Shown piece by piece: positions 28,680-36,138 of a DNA stretch of 42,151 nucleotides (positions are counted from its first letter, which is position 1; every line of letters begins with the position of its first letter). This DNA is from a virus: IMG/VR virus record IMGVR_UViG_3300044742_000045, positions 1-42,151 of that record. One strand, given 5' to 3'. A program made the position numbers and the translations under genes. The notes beneath the pieces are model-generated. The model was not told the DNA's origin. It saw only the letters and a list, made by a program, of their open reading frames with translations, and did not search any database.

Positions 28680-30636
28680 GCGTGGACCGGGGAAACCCCT
28701 GAGTCCAGTTCCACTTGATGAAAAGCGGCTGGATGAGGTGAACGACCGTGCTCACCTGTATCTCAAGAAGTTTCTTGGCTACGATGCGGCTGAGAAAATC
28801 TGGGAGACGGGCCAGAAGATTACCGACCTGAGTGAACGGGCGATGTTTTACGCTCAGACCGTGGTGCATGTTGAGAGCGAGTTGAGCGGGAAGCCGTCAC
28901 CGGCTCGTGATTACGTCCAGTACCGGTGGAAACCTGTCGGGATCAGGGAATTCATTTGTAGTCCGCACTACCTGAACAAAGAGAAGGAAGTCTATCCCGG
29001 TGTGCTGGAGGCCGCTGAGGAATTGAACGGTGGTGGCTACGTTGAGGCCATCATGACCGGGGGCATTGGCTCAGGTAAGACCACGCTGGCGCTCTACACG
29101 AACGCCTATCAGCTATACCTGCTGTCCTGCATGCACTCCCCGCACAAGCAGTTCAGGTTGGACCCGTCGTCGGAAATCCTACTCGTGTTTCAGTCCATCA
29201 CGAAGCAGTTGGCGCAGGGTGTGGACTATCAGCGGTTCCGCAACATGATTGAGGGGAGTCCGTACTTCCTGAAGTCCTACCCGTTCCGGAAAGACCTGAC
29301 GAACAAGTTGGTGTTTCCGAACCGTGTGGAAGTCGTGCCCATTTCTGGTTCAGAGACTGCCGCCATCGGCCAGAACGTGATGGGCGGGTTGATTGATGAG
29401 TTGAACTACATGGCGGTGGTGGAGAAATCCCGAGTCGCCGTGGATCGAGGTACCTATGATCAAGCCATCCTCGTCTATAACTCGATTAGCCGACGTCGAA
29501 AGTCTCGCTTCATGGAGAATGGGAAACTACCGGGCATCCTCTGCCTTGTCTCATCGAAGAAATATCCGGGGCAGTTCACCGACCAGAAGATGGCAGAGGC
29601 CGAGCGCGATCCAACGATATTTGTCTACGATAAGCGGGTCTGGGACATCAAGCCCGATGATTTTGGCAACTCCGGCTGGTTTCAAGTTTTCGCGGGGGAC
29701 ATGACACGGAAGCCGAGAATGCTTGGGAAAGAAGAAGAAGTTGCGGATGATGACCGACCGTTGGTGGTGTCGGTCCCCGAGGAATTCCGGCTGGAGTTTG
29801 AGAAGGACGTCATCAACGCCCTGCGTGAGATTGCTGGTGTTAGCACACTGGCTCGTCATCCGTTCTTCTTGGAGGTGGATAAGGTTCACAAGTCGTTCAA
29901 GCCACGTCAGTCCATCTTCAGCCAGCCCGTCGTGGACTTCGTCACGCAGCGACTGACACTGTTGAAGGCGAACTTCTGGAACCCCGAGGTACCACGGTTC
30001 GCGCACTGTGACTTAGCATTGAGCGGCGACAGTGCAGGGCTAGTTATTGGCACGGTGACTGGCTTCAAGAACGTGTCAGGTGATAAGGGACAGCCTGCCT
30101 ACATGCCGAACATCTGGATAGACGGTGTGCTAGAGGTACGGCCACCGAAGAACTGTGAGATTCTGCTCAGCAAAATCCGTGAGGTCATCATCGTCCTGAA
30201 GAAGATGGGTCTGAACATCGTCTGGGTGACGTTTGACCAGTTCCAGTCCAGTGATTCGCAACAGATTTTGCGGCAGCAGGGATTGATTACCGGGCATCAG
30301 AGCATGGATGAAATCCCGAGTCGTGCCTATGACTTCCTAAAGACGGCGATGTACGAAGCACGGGTAGATGTTCCCGCGCATCTCAAAGCCCACCGTGAGA
30401 TTTTGATGCTGGAGAAAGACGCGAAGACCGGACGCATCGACCACCAACCGGGTGGCAGTAAGGACTGTTCCGATGCGATGGCGGGTGTAGCCTACGGCCT
30501 GACGATGCGGCGGGAGATTTGGGGTTTGTATCGTATTCCGACTCTCATGATCCCGCAGTCCGTCTACGCCAATGTGGATAAGCTAAAGAAAGAGCACGAA
30601 CAACCCAAGTACCACGCAGTGGAAGAGAGTGCCTAA
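28666..30636 (+). CDS. terL: Terminase large subunit (656 aa)
   Basis: Packaging motor and nuclease. Walker A is GGIGSGKT (132-139), Walker B LIDELNYM (Asp244/Glu245), and the coupling region has LVSSKKYPGQF. The C-terminal RNase H-like nuclease has HCDLALSGDSAGLVIG, WVTFDQFQSSDSQQIL and KDCSDAMAGVAYGL with the expected acidic residues. No ATG fits the start. TTG 28666 overlaps the end of the HNH gene by 14 bases, and the first true Met is about residue 60. The original N-terminus may have been cut off by the HNH insertion. Confidence 0.92.
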   Translation: MLVFKRGPGKPLSPVPLDEKRLDEVNDRAHLYLKKFLGYDAAEKIWETGQKITDLSERAMFYAQTVVHVESELSGKPSPARDYVQYRWKPVGIREFICSPHYLNKEKEVYPGVLEAAEELNGGGYVEAIMTGGIGSGKTTLALYTNAYQLYLLSCMHSPHKQFRLDPSSEILLVFQSITKQLAQGVDYQRFRNMIEGSPYFLKSYPFRKDLTNKLVFPNRVEVVPISGSETAAIGQNVMGGLIDELNYMAVVEKSRVAVDRGTYDQAILVYNSISRRRKSRFMENGKLPGILCLVSSKKYPGQFTDQKMAEAERDPTIFVYDKRVWDIKPDDFGNSGWFQVFAGDMTRKPRMLGKEEEVADDDRPLVVSVPEEFRLEFEKDVINALREIAGVSTLARHPFFLEVDKVHKSFKPRQSIFSQPVVDFVTQRLTLLKANFWNPEVPRFAHCDLALSGDSAGLVIGTVTGFKNVSGDKGQPAYMPNIWIDGVLEVRPPKNCEILLSKIREVIIVLKKMGLNIVWVTFDQFQSSDSQQILRQQGLITGHQSMDEIPSRAYDFLKTAMYEARVDVPAHLKAHREILMLEKDAKTGRIDHQPGGSKDCSDAMAGVAYGLTMRREIWGLYRIPTLMIPQSVYANVDKLKKEHEQPKYHAVEESA

Positions 30637-31946
30637 TGAATCATCGAGCGTGCAATAACATCGGGGGACGGTTCGTGGCCAATGGCCATCGTGTGACATT
30701 CGGTGGTGTTCCGTATGATATTCCACCAACACCGAACACACCGGACATGCACGGGCCGTTGGTGGCGTTCGCGTCTGCCGAAGACATCGGTACGCCTGAA
30801 TTTGGGACGTGGTTCATGCGATCAGGTGAACAGCCATTCCGACCTACTGGTATTCACTGGCGCTCATGGTGGCCCGGTCGCTTCGCGCCTGATGGCACGT
30901 ATTACATGAGCGGTAAGCGGGGTGATCTTGGTGAGGACAGTGGTCGGGCGTCGTTCTGGATGATCAGGACTGGTCAGGCGGCTGGTCCGTTTGCTACGGG
31001 CACCACGAACATCGAAGGCATCAGCGATTTCAAGGCCGATGGCCAAGGTGGATGGATTCCGATGTGGCAGAACCGGGGCAGGCCATTGATCGTGGAAATT
31101 AACCGCACGTCCTACCGATTGCCGTTGTGGACGCAGGCCGGTGAGTGGCTGTACGGACAGATGACCGGGGCCTACGGCGACCAACATATTGCCAAAGACC
31201 CGAGCGGTGTGTGGAGACTTGTCACCACCAAGACTCCACCGCCCATCTTCCCGTGTGTGAAGCAGCAGCAGGATGGGTCATTGCTGGTGGCGTGGGTGGG
31301 TGACAAGGAGTCGTTCATCTCATCGCATCAGGGATGGCCGGTGCTGGTGATTGAACCTCCGGTGGTGAAGCCACCGAAACCGCCCATCATTGAACCACCG
31401 ATAGTGATTCCACCGAAGCCGAAACCACCGACTGAAATACGGTCATTGTTTCCGAAAATGGAGCGATTTATGAGCGAGACTGAATTGGTCGTGCGTGCCC
31501 TTCAGAAGCAAGTGAACTGGAACCCGAACATGGATGGACGAGGCCACCGTGCCATTTGGGGCAGTGTGCGGCCTGACGGTCCTCTCGTGAACGGCGAGGG
31601 GAAGGTCAAGATCGGGGACGAGGTGTCAAACGCCCCGCCTGATCCGCATGGTGAGCACCCTGAAGGTCCACAGGATGACGGCTCCGATGATCAGACGGAA
31701 GTGCGGCTCCGTATGCTACCGGGCGAACAGGGTGAGTCGCAGCTTCAACGTATCGACATTCAGTTCACCAACGGTGAGCGGTTGCAGTTGTGTGAGATGC
31801 CACCGGACAGTCCCGATCAGTTTGGTGAACTTCAGACTCGTGCTACGGACGCCATCGACATTCAGGAAATGTGGAATGATGGCATCTTGGGCAACGTGGA
31901 ACAGGTGTTTCACCTGAGTGGTGGCGCACTCCGCGTGATTCGATGA
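30636..31946 (+). CDS. Proline-linker virion protein candidate (436 aa)
   Basis: Start overlaps the terminase stop. Residues 1-235 are beta-rich with many Gly, Trp and Asp and repeated DG turns (FAPDGTYYMSG, FKADGQGGWIP, KDPSGVWRLV), suggesting a propeller-like domain. A Pro linker follows (about 245-272, runs such as KPPKPPIIEPP), then an acidic domain of 160 residues with DIQFTNGERLQL. No signal peptide. A tail or receptor-binding role is inferred from composition and from its place after TerL. Confidence 0.55.
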   Translation: MNHRACNNIGGRFVANGHRVTFGGVPYDIPPTPNTPDMHGPLVAFASAEDIGTPEFGTWFMRSGEQPFRPTGIHWRSWWPGRFAPDGTYYMSGKRGDLGEDSGRASFWMIRTGQAAGPFATGTTNIEGISDFKADGQGGWIPMWQNRGRPLIVEINRTSYRLPLWTQAGEWLYGQMTGAYGDQHIAKDPSGVWRLVTTKTPPPIFPCVKQQQDGSLLVAWVGDKESFISSHQGWPVLVIEPPVVKPPKPPIIEPPIVIPPKPKPPTEIRSLFPKMERFMSETELVVRALQKQVNWNPNMDGRGHRAIWGSVRPDGPLVNGEGKVKIGDEVSNAPPDPHGEHPEGPQDDGSDDQTEVRLRMLPGEQGESQLQRIDIQFTNGERLQLCEMPPDSPDQFGELQTRATDAIDIQEMWNDGILGNVEQVFHLSGGALRVIR

Positions 31947-32830
31947 CCCGCCCATGGTTCCCGCGTATCCCGAGGTTCATGGTGGCCGAAGGCCCACCAC
32001 CAGAGCCACCGACGACACCCGGCTGGCCGAACATGGACAAGCTGAACGCAGCCCGAGGTATCGAGATTGGGGCGTTGTATCAAGGCCATAACCTCATCAA
32101 GACGTGGGGAGACGCGGACGCTTTCAAGACGAACTGGGCATCGTGTTGCCGTACGTGGGTAGCGTCTCTGTGGGGCATCTGGATCAGTGACAACGGGCTG
32201 GACTGGCTGGGCAGACCGATGCGTGACCTCCCCTGTCATACGGCCTATCGGTTCCCGAGTGACGTGTTGGTGAAGCATGTCCAGAGCTACACCAGCATCC
32301 TCCGACCACCCGGCCACCGCTGGACGTATTCGAACGGGGATCATTGGCCATGGCAGAACACCTGTATCGGGGAACTGTTTGAGACCACGGTGGATGATGC
32401 CTGCCAGCAATATCTGATTAACCCGATGGGGGCATCGCTTCAGGCTGTCAGGAACCGAGAAGATGGCACACTCAGGGTGTATGGATCGGCCAAGGAGCAG
32501 ACGAAGTTGGCTCGGATGCTACTCGATAACGGGTGGGCCAACGGGATGCAATTGATTGCAGGACCATATGCCGAACGGATTGTGGCGGGAGGGCCGGATG
32601 GCACAGGCTATCCGAACCCCTTGGAAGGGTATCAGACGCATTTGTGTAAGAACGGTCAGGCGTGGGAACTGAACATGCCCCGAGTTCCAGACTTGTTCAT
32701 GGCTCGGGATGGGTCTGACGACTACAATAGCGGCCACGGGGCTATTGTGGGAGTTGAGAGTCTGAACGCCACGTTTGCGTACCGTGGGGCGTCACCAGAG
32801 AAGGTCTTTCCGTACGTGTTCACAACATAG
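31943..32830 (+). CDS. Beta-lactamase-fold serine hydrolase-like protein (295 aa)
   Basis: ATGA overlap with the previous gene. The pattern resembles class C beta-lactamases and esterases. FKTNWASCCRTWVASLWGIWI sits at the SxxK helix. Y-S-N of RWTYSNGDHWPWQ is the second motif, and FETTVDDACQQYLINPMGAS follows as in 'YxxYLxxxVLxPLGM'. NSGHGAIVGVESLNATFAYRG matches the third (H-x-G) region. The nucleophile motif reads S-C-C-R, with Arg instead of Lys, so activity is uncertain. It could hydrolyse a host surface polymer or be a structural relic. An exact palindrome copy encodes MQLIA. Confidence 0.55.
   Translation: MTRPWFPRIPRFMVAEGPPPEPPTTPGWPNMDKLNAARGIEIGALYQGHNLIKTWGDADAFKTNWASCCRTWVASLWGIWISDNGLDWLGRPMRDLPCHTAYRFPSDVLVKHVQSYTSILRPPGHRWTYSNGDHWPWQNTCIGELFETTVDDACQQYLINPMGASLQAVRNREDGTLRVYGSAKEQTKLARMLLDNGWANGMQLIAGPYAERIVAGGPDGTGYPNPLEGYQTHLCKNGQAWELNMPRVPDLFMARDGSDDYNSGHGAIVGVESLNATFAYRGASPEKVFPYVFTT
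32547..32560. repeat. 14-bp palindrome, copy 8 (exact, inverted)
   Basis: TGCAATTGATTGCA inside the serine-hydrolase-like gene, read as M-Q-L-I-A. Confidence 0.85.
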
Positions 32831-32838
32831 GAGAACGC

Positions 32839-33084
32839 ATGGACATTCAGAAGTTCTTAGACGAGAAGTTGGCCGAGAACCCGGAGGCCCAGAAGTACGT
32901 CGAGAAGTTGTGGTACATTCCCCATGGCGAGGCACCGCCACCCGAGGTGACGCACACCATCCGGTTGTCGTCTGTGCAGTCCCCAGTGCAACGAGAGATT
33001 ACGGTGGGGCTGGTAGTCAAGCCACCCTACGCAGCCGCCTTGGACGCCCTTCTGGCGACCGCAGCGACCCAGCCACGGCAATAG
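32839..33084 (+). CDS. Hypothetical protein (81 aa)
   Basis: ATG after AGGAG. Helical acidic N-terminus (FLDEKLAENPEAQKYVEKLW), then HGEAPPPEVTHTIRL and a small beta/helix end. No family recognised. Last gene before a terminator-like hairpin. Confidence 0.65.
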   Translation: MDIQKFLDEKLAENPEAQKYVEKLWYIPHGEAPPPEVTHTIRLSSVQSPVQREITVGLVVKPPYAAALDALLATAATQPRQ

Positions 33085-33091
33085 CTCAACA

Positions 33092-33117
33092 GCAGGCCAG
33101 TCTAACCGCTGGCCTGC
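33092..33117 (+). terminator. Strong hairpin, terminator-like
   Basis: GCAGGCCAG pairs with CTGGCCTGC (9 bp, 8-nt loop), followed by TACTTG without a full T run. It closes the TerL unit directly before the next promoter. Confidence 0.6.
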
Positions 33118-33121
33118 CTAC

Positions 33122-33150
33122 TTGACAAATCAACGAGGGTTTGGTAAAGT
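33122..33150 (+). promoter_or_regulatory. Sigma-70 promoter
   Basis: TTGACA and TAAAGT, 17 bp apart, immediately after the hairpin at 33092. Confidence 0.85.
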
Positions 33151-33183
33151 AGGGATATGAATTTAGCCCATGGAGGGGAACCG

Positions 33184-33408
33184 ATGACAGAGCCAGAGAT
33201 TCTGGACGACGATCAAGAAGTTCAGTTGCCAGTGGATGAGTGCCCCCGCTGCCACAAAGTGGCGGAACTTGACGGTGATTCTGAGGCGGGTATCGAGTTT
33301 ACCCAACCGATCTGTAAGAAGTGCCGCGAGTGGTGTATTCAAGATTTTCAAATGGACGACTTCGACCGTGCCTACGAACGGGCTCGGGCGAATGGATGGG
33401 AGGACTAA
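33184..33408 (+). CDS. Zinc-ribbon protein (74 aa)
   Basis: ATG 6 bases after GGAGGGG; an in-frame ATG at 33157 is too close to the -10 box. CPRCHKV and CKKCREWC in an acidic protein, 31 residues apart. First gene of a unit of very small proteins. Confidence 0.7.
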   Translation: MTEPEILDDDQEVQLPVDECPRCHKVAELDGDSEAGIEFTQPICKKCREWCIQDFQMDDFDRAYERARANGWED

Positions 33409-33641
33409 TGGAATCCCAAGTTCCCGTCCGTTACGTGTGCCTGCATTGCCAGTGCTACATTCCGGAGTCCGTGGTGGACCTGCAAGCGATGGTTCACACG
33501 ACGACGCAGTATTATCCGAACCGCGTGATCAAGAGCTTCGAACGCCACCCAGTGCGCGTGGAGTTTCTAGATACCCGCGCCGAGATGACCGAGGCCGACA
33601 TGGATGCTATGGCGACCTATTACCAACAGGTGACGCAATGA
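33408..33641 (+). CDS. Hypothetical protein with CxxC (77 aa)
   Basis: Start overlaps the previous stop (TAATGG) with GGGAGG upstream. YVCLHCQCYIPESVV at the N-terminus, then a beta segment (HPVRVEFLDTRAEMTEADMDAM). Only three Cys, so any metal site is incomplete or shared by two chains. Confidence 0.65.
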   Translation: MESQVPVRYVCLHCQCYIPESVVDLQAMVHTTTQYYPNRVIKSFERHPVRVEFLDTRAEMTEADMDAMATYYQQVTQ

Positions 33642-33934
33642 ACTGGGCGCTATTGAAGGAGTTGGGAGCGAAGGCGACTCAAGGTGCGTGGACGACCGCT
33701 GACACGTCGAGCGGTGGCCGTATCTTGAAGCGTGGCAAGGAGAACCCGGTCAGTGAGCGTCACCCTCAGTCGCACTTGCAGATTGTGCCTGCCGAGGATG
33801 CCGATTTCGTGGCCGCACTGGTGAATGCGTGGCCGGAGATTGTGGCCGACCGTGAGAAGGATCAGGAGCGTATCAAGGAGTTGGAGCAGCGGATCGGGTA
33901 TTTGGAAACTGATCTGGAGACTGAGGACATATGA
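33638..33934 (+). CDS. Ead/Ea22-like small protein (98 aa)
   Basis: ATGA overlap. LLKELGAKATQGAWTTADTSSGGRIL, then DADFVAALVNAWPEIVADREKDQERI and a coiled-coil end. The 'A-T-x-G-x-W ... D-A-x-F-[IV]-A-x-x-[NR]-x-x-P' pattern is typical of Ead/Ea22-like phage proteins, whose role is unknown. Confidence 0.7.
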   Translation: MNWALLKELGAKATQGAWTTADTSSGGRILKRGKENPVSERHPQSHLQIVPAEDADFVAALVNAWPEIVADREKDQERIKELEQRIGYLETDLETEDI

Positions 33935-34110
33935 AGTACGTCAACACGATTCACGGACGAGTGCCGCTGTGGCGGTGGCGGCTGAAATGGTGGCTGATCG
34001 GGAACCGAGAGATATGGTTCAAGCTCGTGTGTATGGCCCGAGGCCATCGCGTGGTGCCTGACGTCAATCGGTTGTATTGCGTGCGCTGTCACCGGGTGGT
34101 GCCGCGATGA
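33931..34110 (+). CDS. Small basic protein with Cys (59 aa)
   Basis: ATGA overlap with the previous gene. Rich in Arg and Trp (LWRWRLKWWLIG), with a C-terminal CVRCH knuckle and an earlier Cys. It resembles short phage proteins ending in Y-C-x-R-C-x-R. It overlaps the next gene by 4 bases. Confidence 0.6.
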   Translation: MKYVNTIHGRVPLWRWRLKWWLIGNREIWFKLVCMARGHRVVPDVNRLYCVRCHRVVPR

Positions 34111-34328
34111 ACCGACGAGAGATGATGCGGCGATTTTCCTGCGTGAATTCGAAGGAGACGGCTATCCGCATGGCGGATTTTAGTCAGGAGAAGAATGGCG
34201 CTCGGGTGCAGATGGTCGTGGTGAAGTGGGGCGACGACTTGTTCATCGTTTTCAATTGGAATACGACCAGTAAGGACTTCGACGTGGTGAGAACCATGCC
34301 GGTGGTGTATCAAGCGAAGACTGCTTGA
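34107..34328 (+). CDS. Hypothetical protein (73 aa)
   Basis: ATGA overlap. Basic helix (NRREMMRRFSCVNSKETAIRMAD), then a beta pair (VQMVVVKWGDDLFIVFNW). No family recognised. Confidence 0.6.
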   Translation: MNRREMMRRFSCVNSKETAIRMADFSQEKNGARVQMVVVKWGDDLFIVFNWNTTSKDFDVVRTMPVVYQAKTA

Positions 34329-34354
34329 CAAATGTGCTATTATCTTTGCATGCT
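34325..34354 (+). promoter_or_regulatory. Possible sigma-70 promoter
   Basis: TTGACAAA as in the other promoters, but the best -10 at 18 bp is only CATGCT. A TATTAT lies too close. Confidence 0.4.
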
Positions 34355-34368
34355 CAGGAGGAGCTTGA

Positions 34369-34569
34369 ATGCCGAGACAGATTGCACCACGGCTGGCGTC
34401 GGGAGAATCCCGTATTAACTGGGGTGGACGGTTACCATCACATGTGAAAGCGGCTTTGCGGGTGATTGCGCGAGACGAGAAGAAGTCGATGTCGTGGGTG
34501 ATGGAAGAAGTCGTGATTGACTATTTTTCGTTGAAGCGTCCGAAGTATCGCAGTCGGAAGGTGGCCTGA
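34369..34569 (+). CDS. Ribbon-helix-helix-like DNA-binding protein (66 aa)
   Basis: AGGAGG 7 bases before the ATG. RINWGGRLPSHVKAALRVIARDEKKSMSWVMEEVVIDYFSL (positions about 15-55) follows the Arc/CopG plan: a short strand, helix A, turn with basic residues, and helix B. Key residues are RLPSHVKAAL and MSWVMEEVV. Such dimers bind palindromic operators, so it is the best small-protein candidate for the dispersed 14-bp palindrome or for autoregulation. Confidence 0.65.
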   Translation: MPRQIAPRLASGESRINWGGRLPSHVKAALRVIARDEKKSMSWVMEEVVIDYFSLKRPKYRSRKVA

Positions 34570-34620
34570 CCCGGAAGGTGGACACGGGCCAAGCCACTGT
34601 TGGTAGCGCGTTACCTACTG

Positions 34621-34893
34621 TTACCGCACGGGGAAACGCTTCGCGGCAAGCTCGTCCACGTAGGCGTTGTGTTCTGCGACCGTCTTGGGACGCCACTTGT
34701 AAGGCGTGTGGCCCTTGGGTGGCCGCACCACGGTCTTGGTGGGTGACCCATCGGACGGGAGCACGTCGGGTGTCCAGTCGGTTGGCACGCCACTGACCCC
34801 GCCAGCCTGTGCCGCAGGATGTGATGTTGGCTTGAACGGGGATGCTGGTTTCTCGGACGCAGGCGACTTGGTGTCGGCTGTGGTTTCGGTCAT
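34621..34893 (-). CDS. Pro/Thr-rich hypothetical protein (90 aa)
   Basis: The second leftward gene. On the - strand GGGAG lies 8 bases before the ATG and a weak -10-like TATCAT is upstream. The first 60 residues are disordered (Pro, Ser, Thr, Ala). The last 30 have PPKGHTPYKWRPKTVAEHNAY and end KRFPVR. No + strand gene is plausible here, which supports it. Function unknown. Confidence 0.6.
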   Translation of the reverse strand: MTETTADTKSPASEKPASPFKPTSHPAAQAGGVSGVPTDWTPDVLPSDGSPTKTVVRPPKGHTPYKWRPKTVAEHNAYVDELAAKRFPVR

Positions 34894-34946
34894 GGTGTTG
34901 TCTCCCGAGAAGATGATACAGCAAGTCGCGTGCCGAGTGGGTGATT

Positions 34947-35093
34947 ATGAACTGGCGCTGTTTTTGGCTCACACACTTGTGGTATCCGTGGGATTGTGAG
35001 AGCCCACAATGTCCATTGCCGCATCGTCAATGTGCTCGGTGTGGAAAGAGACAAACGTATTATGGCCCATTGGGAGGATGGAGGACGCAATGA
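34947..35093 (+). CDS. Cys-rich mini protein (48 aa)
   Basis: MNWRCFWLTHLWYPW, then CESPQC and CARCGKRQTYYGP: at least five Cys plus His, aromatic-rich. Short 'W-R-C ... C-x-R-C-G-x-x-x-x' proteins are common in phage accessory regions. Its stop overlaps the next ATG. The ribosome binding site is weak (GTGGG). Confidence 0.55.
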   Translation: MNWRCFWLTHLWYPWDCESPQCPLPHRQCARCGKRQTYYGPLGGWRTQ

Positions 35094-35260
35094 AGAAGCG
35101 GGTTCAGGTCATTCGGTGTTGGCCGGTGTGTAAGCGACCGGGGTGTGGAAAGGCAGCGGCAGTTCAACGGTTTGATAGCCCGTTCAGAGGTTATTGCAGT
35201 TCGAAGTGCCATGGTCTAGGCGAGGGATGGCTCGTGCAATCAGTTGCACAAGGGAGATGA
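35090..35260 (+). CDS. Zinc-finger mini protein (56 aa)
   Basis: ATG after GGAGGA, overlapping the previous stop. CWPVCKRPGCGKAA and YCSSKCHG provide five Cys with basic residues. It resembles MYND-like or treble-clef 'C-x-x-x-x-C ... C-s-x-x-C' minis. A near-exact palindrome copy encodes VQSVA at its C-terminus. Confidence 0.65.
   Translation: MKKRVQVIRCWPVCKRPGCGKAAAVQRFDSPFRGYCSSKCHGLGEGWLVQSVAQGR
35235..35248. repeat. 14-bp palindrome, copy 9 (one mismatch)
   Basis: TGCAATCAGTTGCA at the 3' end of a mini zinc gene, shortly before the next gene's start. Confidence 0.7.
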
Positions 35261-35261
35261 C

Positions 35262-35606
35262 ATGGCCGAGGTCGTAGTTCAGCAGAACGTAGTAATAAAG
35301 GTGACAGAGTCCGAGTGGAAGCTGATCATGAAGTGTCTGGCGATGATGGCTGGAGTGGAAAATCTCAGAAACATCCCGGAAGAAAAGGAAAAGGCGGCTG
35401 CGTTGAACAAGCAGTTGCTGGGTCAGCGGGTGTATGTTCTGCGAGGGCAGTTGAAGTCGGCTGAAGATGCGCTGGCCAACACGGAGAACGAAGATTCGCA
35501 GGAGGATTCGTTGCCTGCTAGGATGGCCGAAGCTGTAAATCGGGTGAGTGCAGTAGGGAGTCAGGGGCCGGAAAAGATTGATGTGGGTCGCAAGATTGGG
35601 GACTGA
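35262..35606 (+). CDS. Hypothetical protein (114 aa)
   Basis: ATG after GGGAG. An N-terminal strand (VVVQQNVVIKVTESEWKLIM) with helix, then a long charged helical region (RGQLKSAEDALANTENED). No family recognised. Confidence 0.65.
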   Translation: MAEVVVQQNVVIKVTESEWKLIMKCLAMMAGVENLRNIPEEKEKAAALNKQLLGQRVYVLRGQLKSAEDALANTENEDSQEDSLPARMAEAVNRVSAVGSQGPEKIDVGRKIGD

Positions 35607-35607
35607 C

Positions 35608-35805
35608 ATGACTACTCTCGTAGTTAAACAGTGCTTTGTCTGTCAGGGCACTGACGACCATGTGTCGGAGATGACAGACGGAGTGTCACGTCATCTGGTG
35701 TGTGACAGTTGCCGCCCATTGGTGAACATCATGTTCGCGGTGTATGGGAAGCTGGGAGTAGCGGTGCTGGAGGCGGCTCAGGCGAAGCGCGGATCGAGAG
35801 ATTGA
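35608..35805 (+). CDS. Zinc-ribbon protein (65 aa)
   Basis: ATG right after the previous stop. CFVCQGTDDHV and CDSCRPL, 30 residues apart, make a four-Cys ribbon. The rest is a helix (FAVYGKLGVAVLEAAQAKR). Last gene before a promoter. Confidence 0.65.
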   Translation: MTTLVVKQCFVCQGTDDHVSEMTDGVSRHLVCDSCRPLVNIMFAVYGKLGVAVLEAAQAKRGSRD

Positions 35806-35830
35806 CAAATGATGCCACTGAGGGTATACT
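35802..35830 (+). promoter_or_regulatory. Sigma-70 promoter
   Basis: TTGACA and TATACT, 17 bp apart, overlapping the previous stop codon. The expected start point falls on the ATG at 35837. Confidence 0.85.
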
Positions 35831-35836
35831 TCAGGA

Positions 35837-36049
35837 ATGATTACGCTGGCTCAGAACCGTGTATGGGTCATTTTTGATGATGCCCCAGAGGACTTTGGAC
35901 CGGAAGGCATCCTCGGGAATGTGGCCTATGCTAGTAAGCTGGATGCTGACTGGGAATTGGGTCAGTTGAAGTCTGATAAGCCTTACGAGCACCAGTATTG
36001 CAGCGTGAAGGGGCTGCGTATTATCCCGAAGAAGAAGGTGAAGCGGTGA
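35837..36049 (+). CDS. Hypothetical protein, possibly leaderless (70 aa)
   Basis: The ATG lies 6 bases after the -10 box, so the message would have no 5' leader. AGGA touches the ATG and cannot be a normal ribosome binding site. WVIFDDAPEDFGPEGILGNVAYASKLDADWEL suggests a small alpha/beta protein. Basic end KKKVKR. No family recognised. Confidence 0.6.
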   Translation: MITLAQNRVWVIFDDAPEDFGPEGILGNVAYASKLDADWELGQLKSDKPYEHQYCSVKGLRIIPKKKVKR

Positions 36050-36138
36050 CGTGGCTGTTGTTGGTTATGGGGTGTTTCCCTAGAACCATTGGTGCGTTCG
36101 TGTCAGGTCTGTTCGGGGTGAAGAAGGTGAAGCGATGA
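36046..36138 (+). CDS. Hydrophobic mini protein (30 aa)
   Basis: GTG overlapping the previous stop; its own stop overlaps the next ATG. MTWLLLVMGCFPRTIGAFV forms one hydrophobic helix. The end VKKVKR repeats that of the preceding gene, encoded by an 18-bp near-identical duplication. It may be a small membrane peptide, or simply the result of the duplication. Confidence 0.4.
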   Translation: MTWLLLVMGCFPRTIGAFVSGLFGVKKVKR

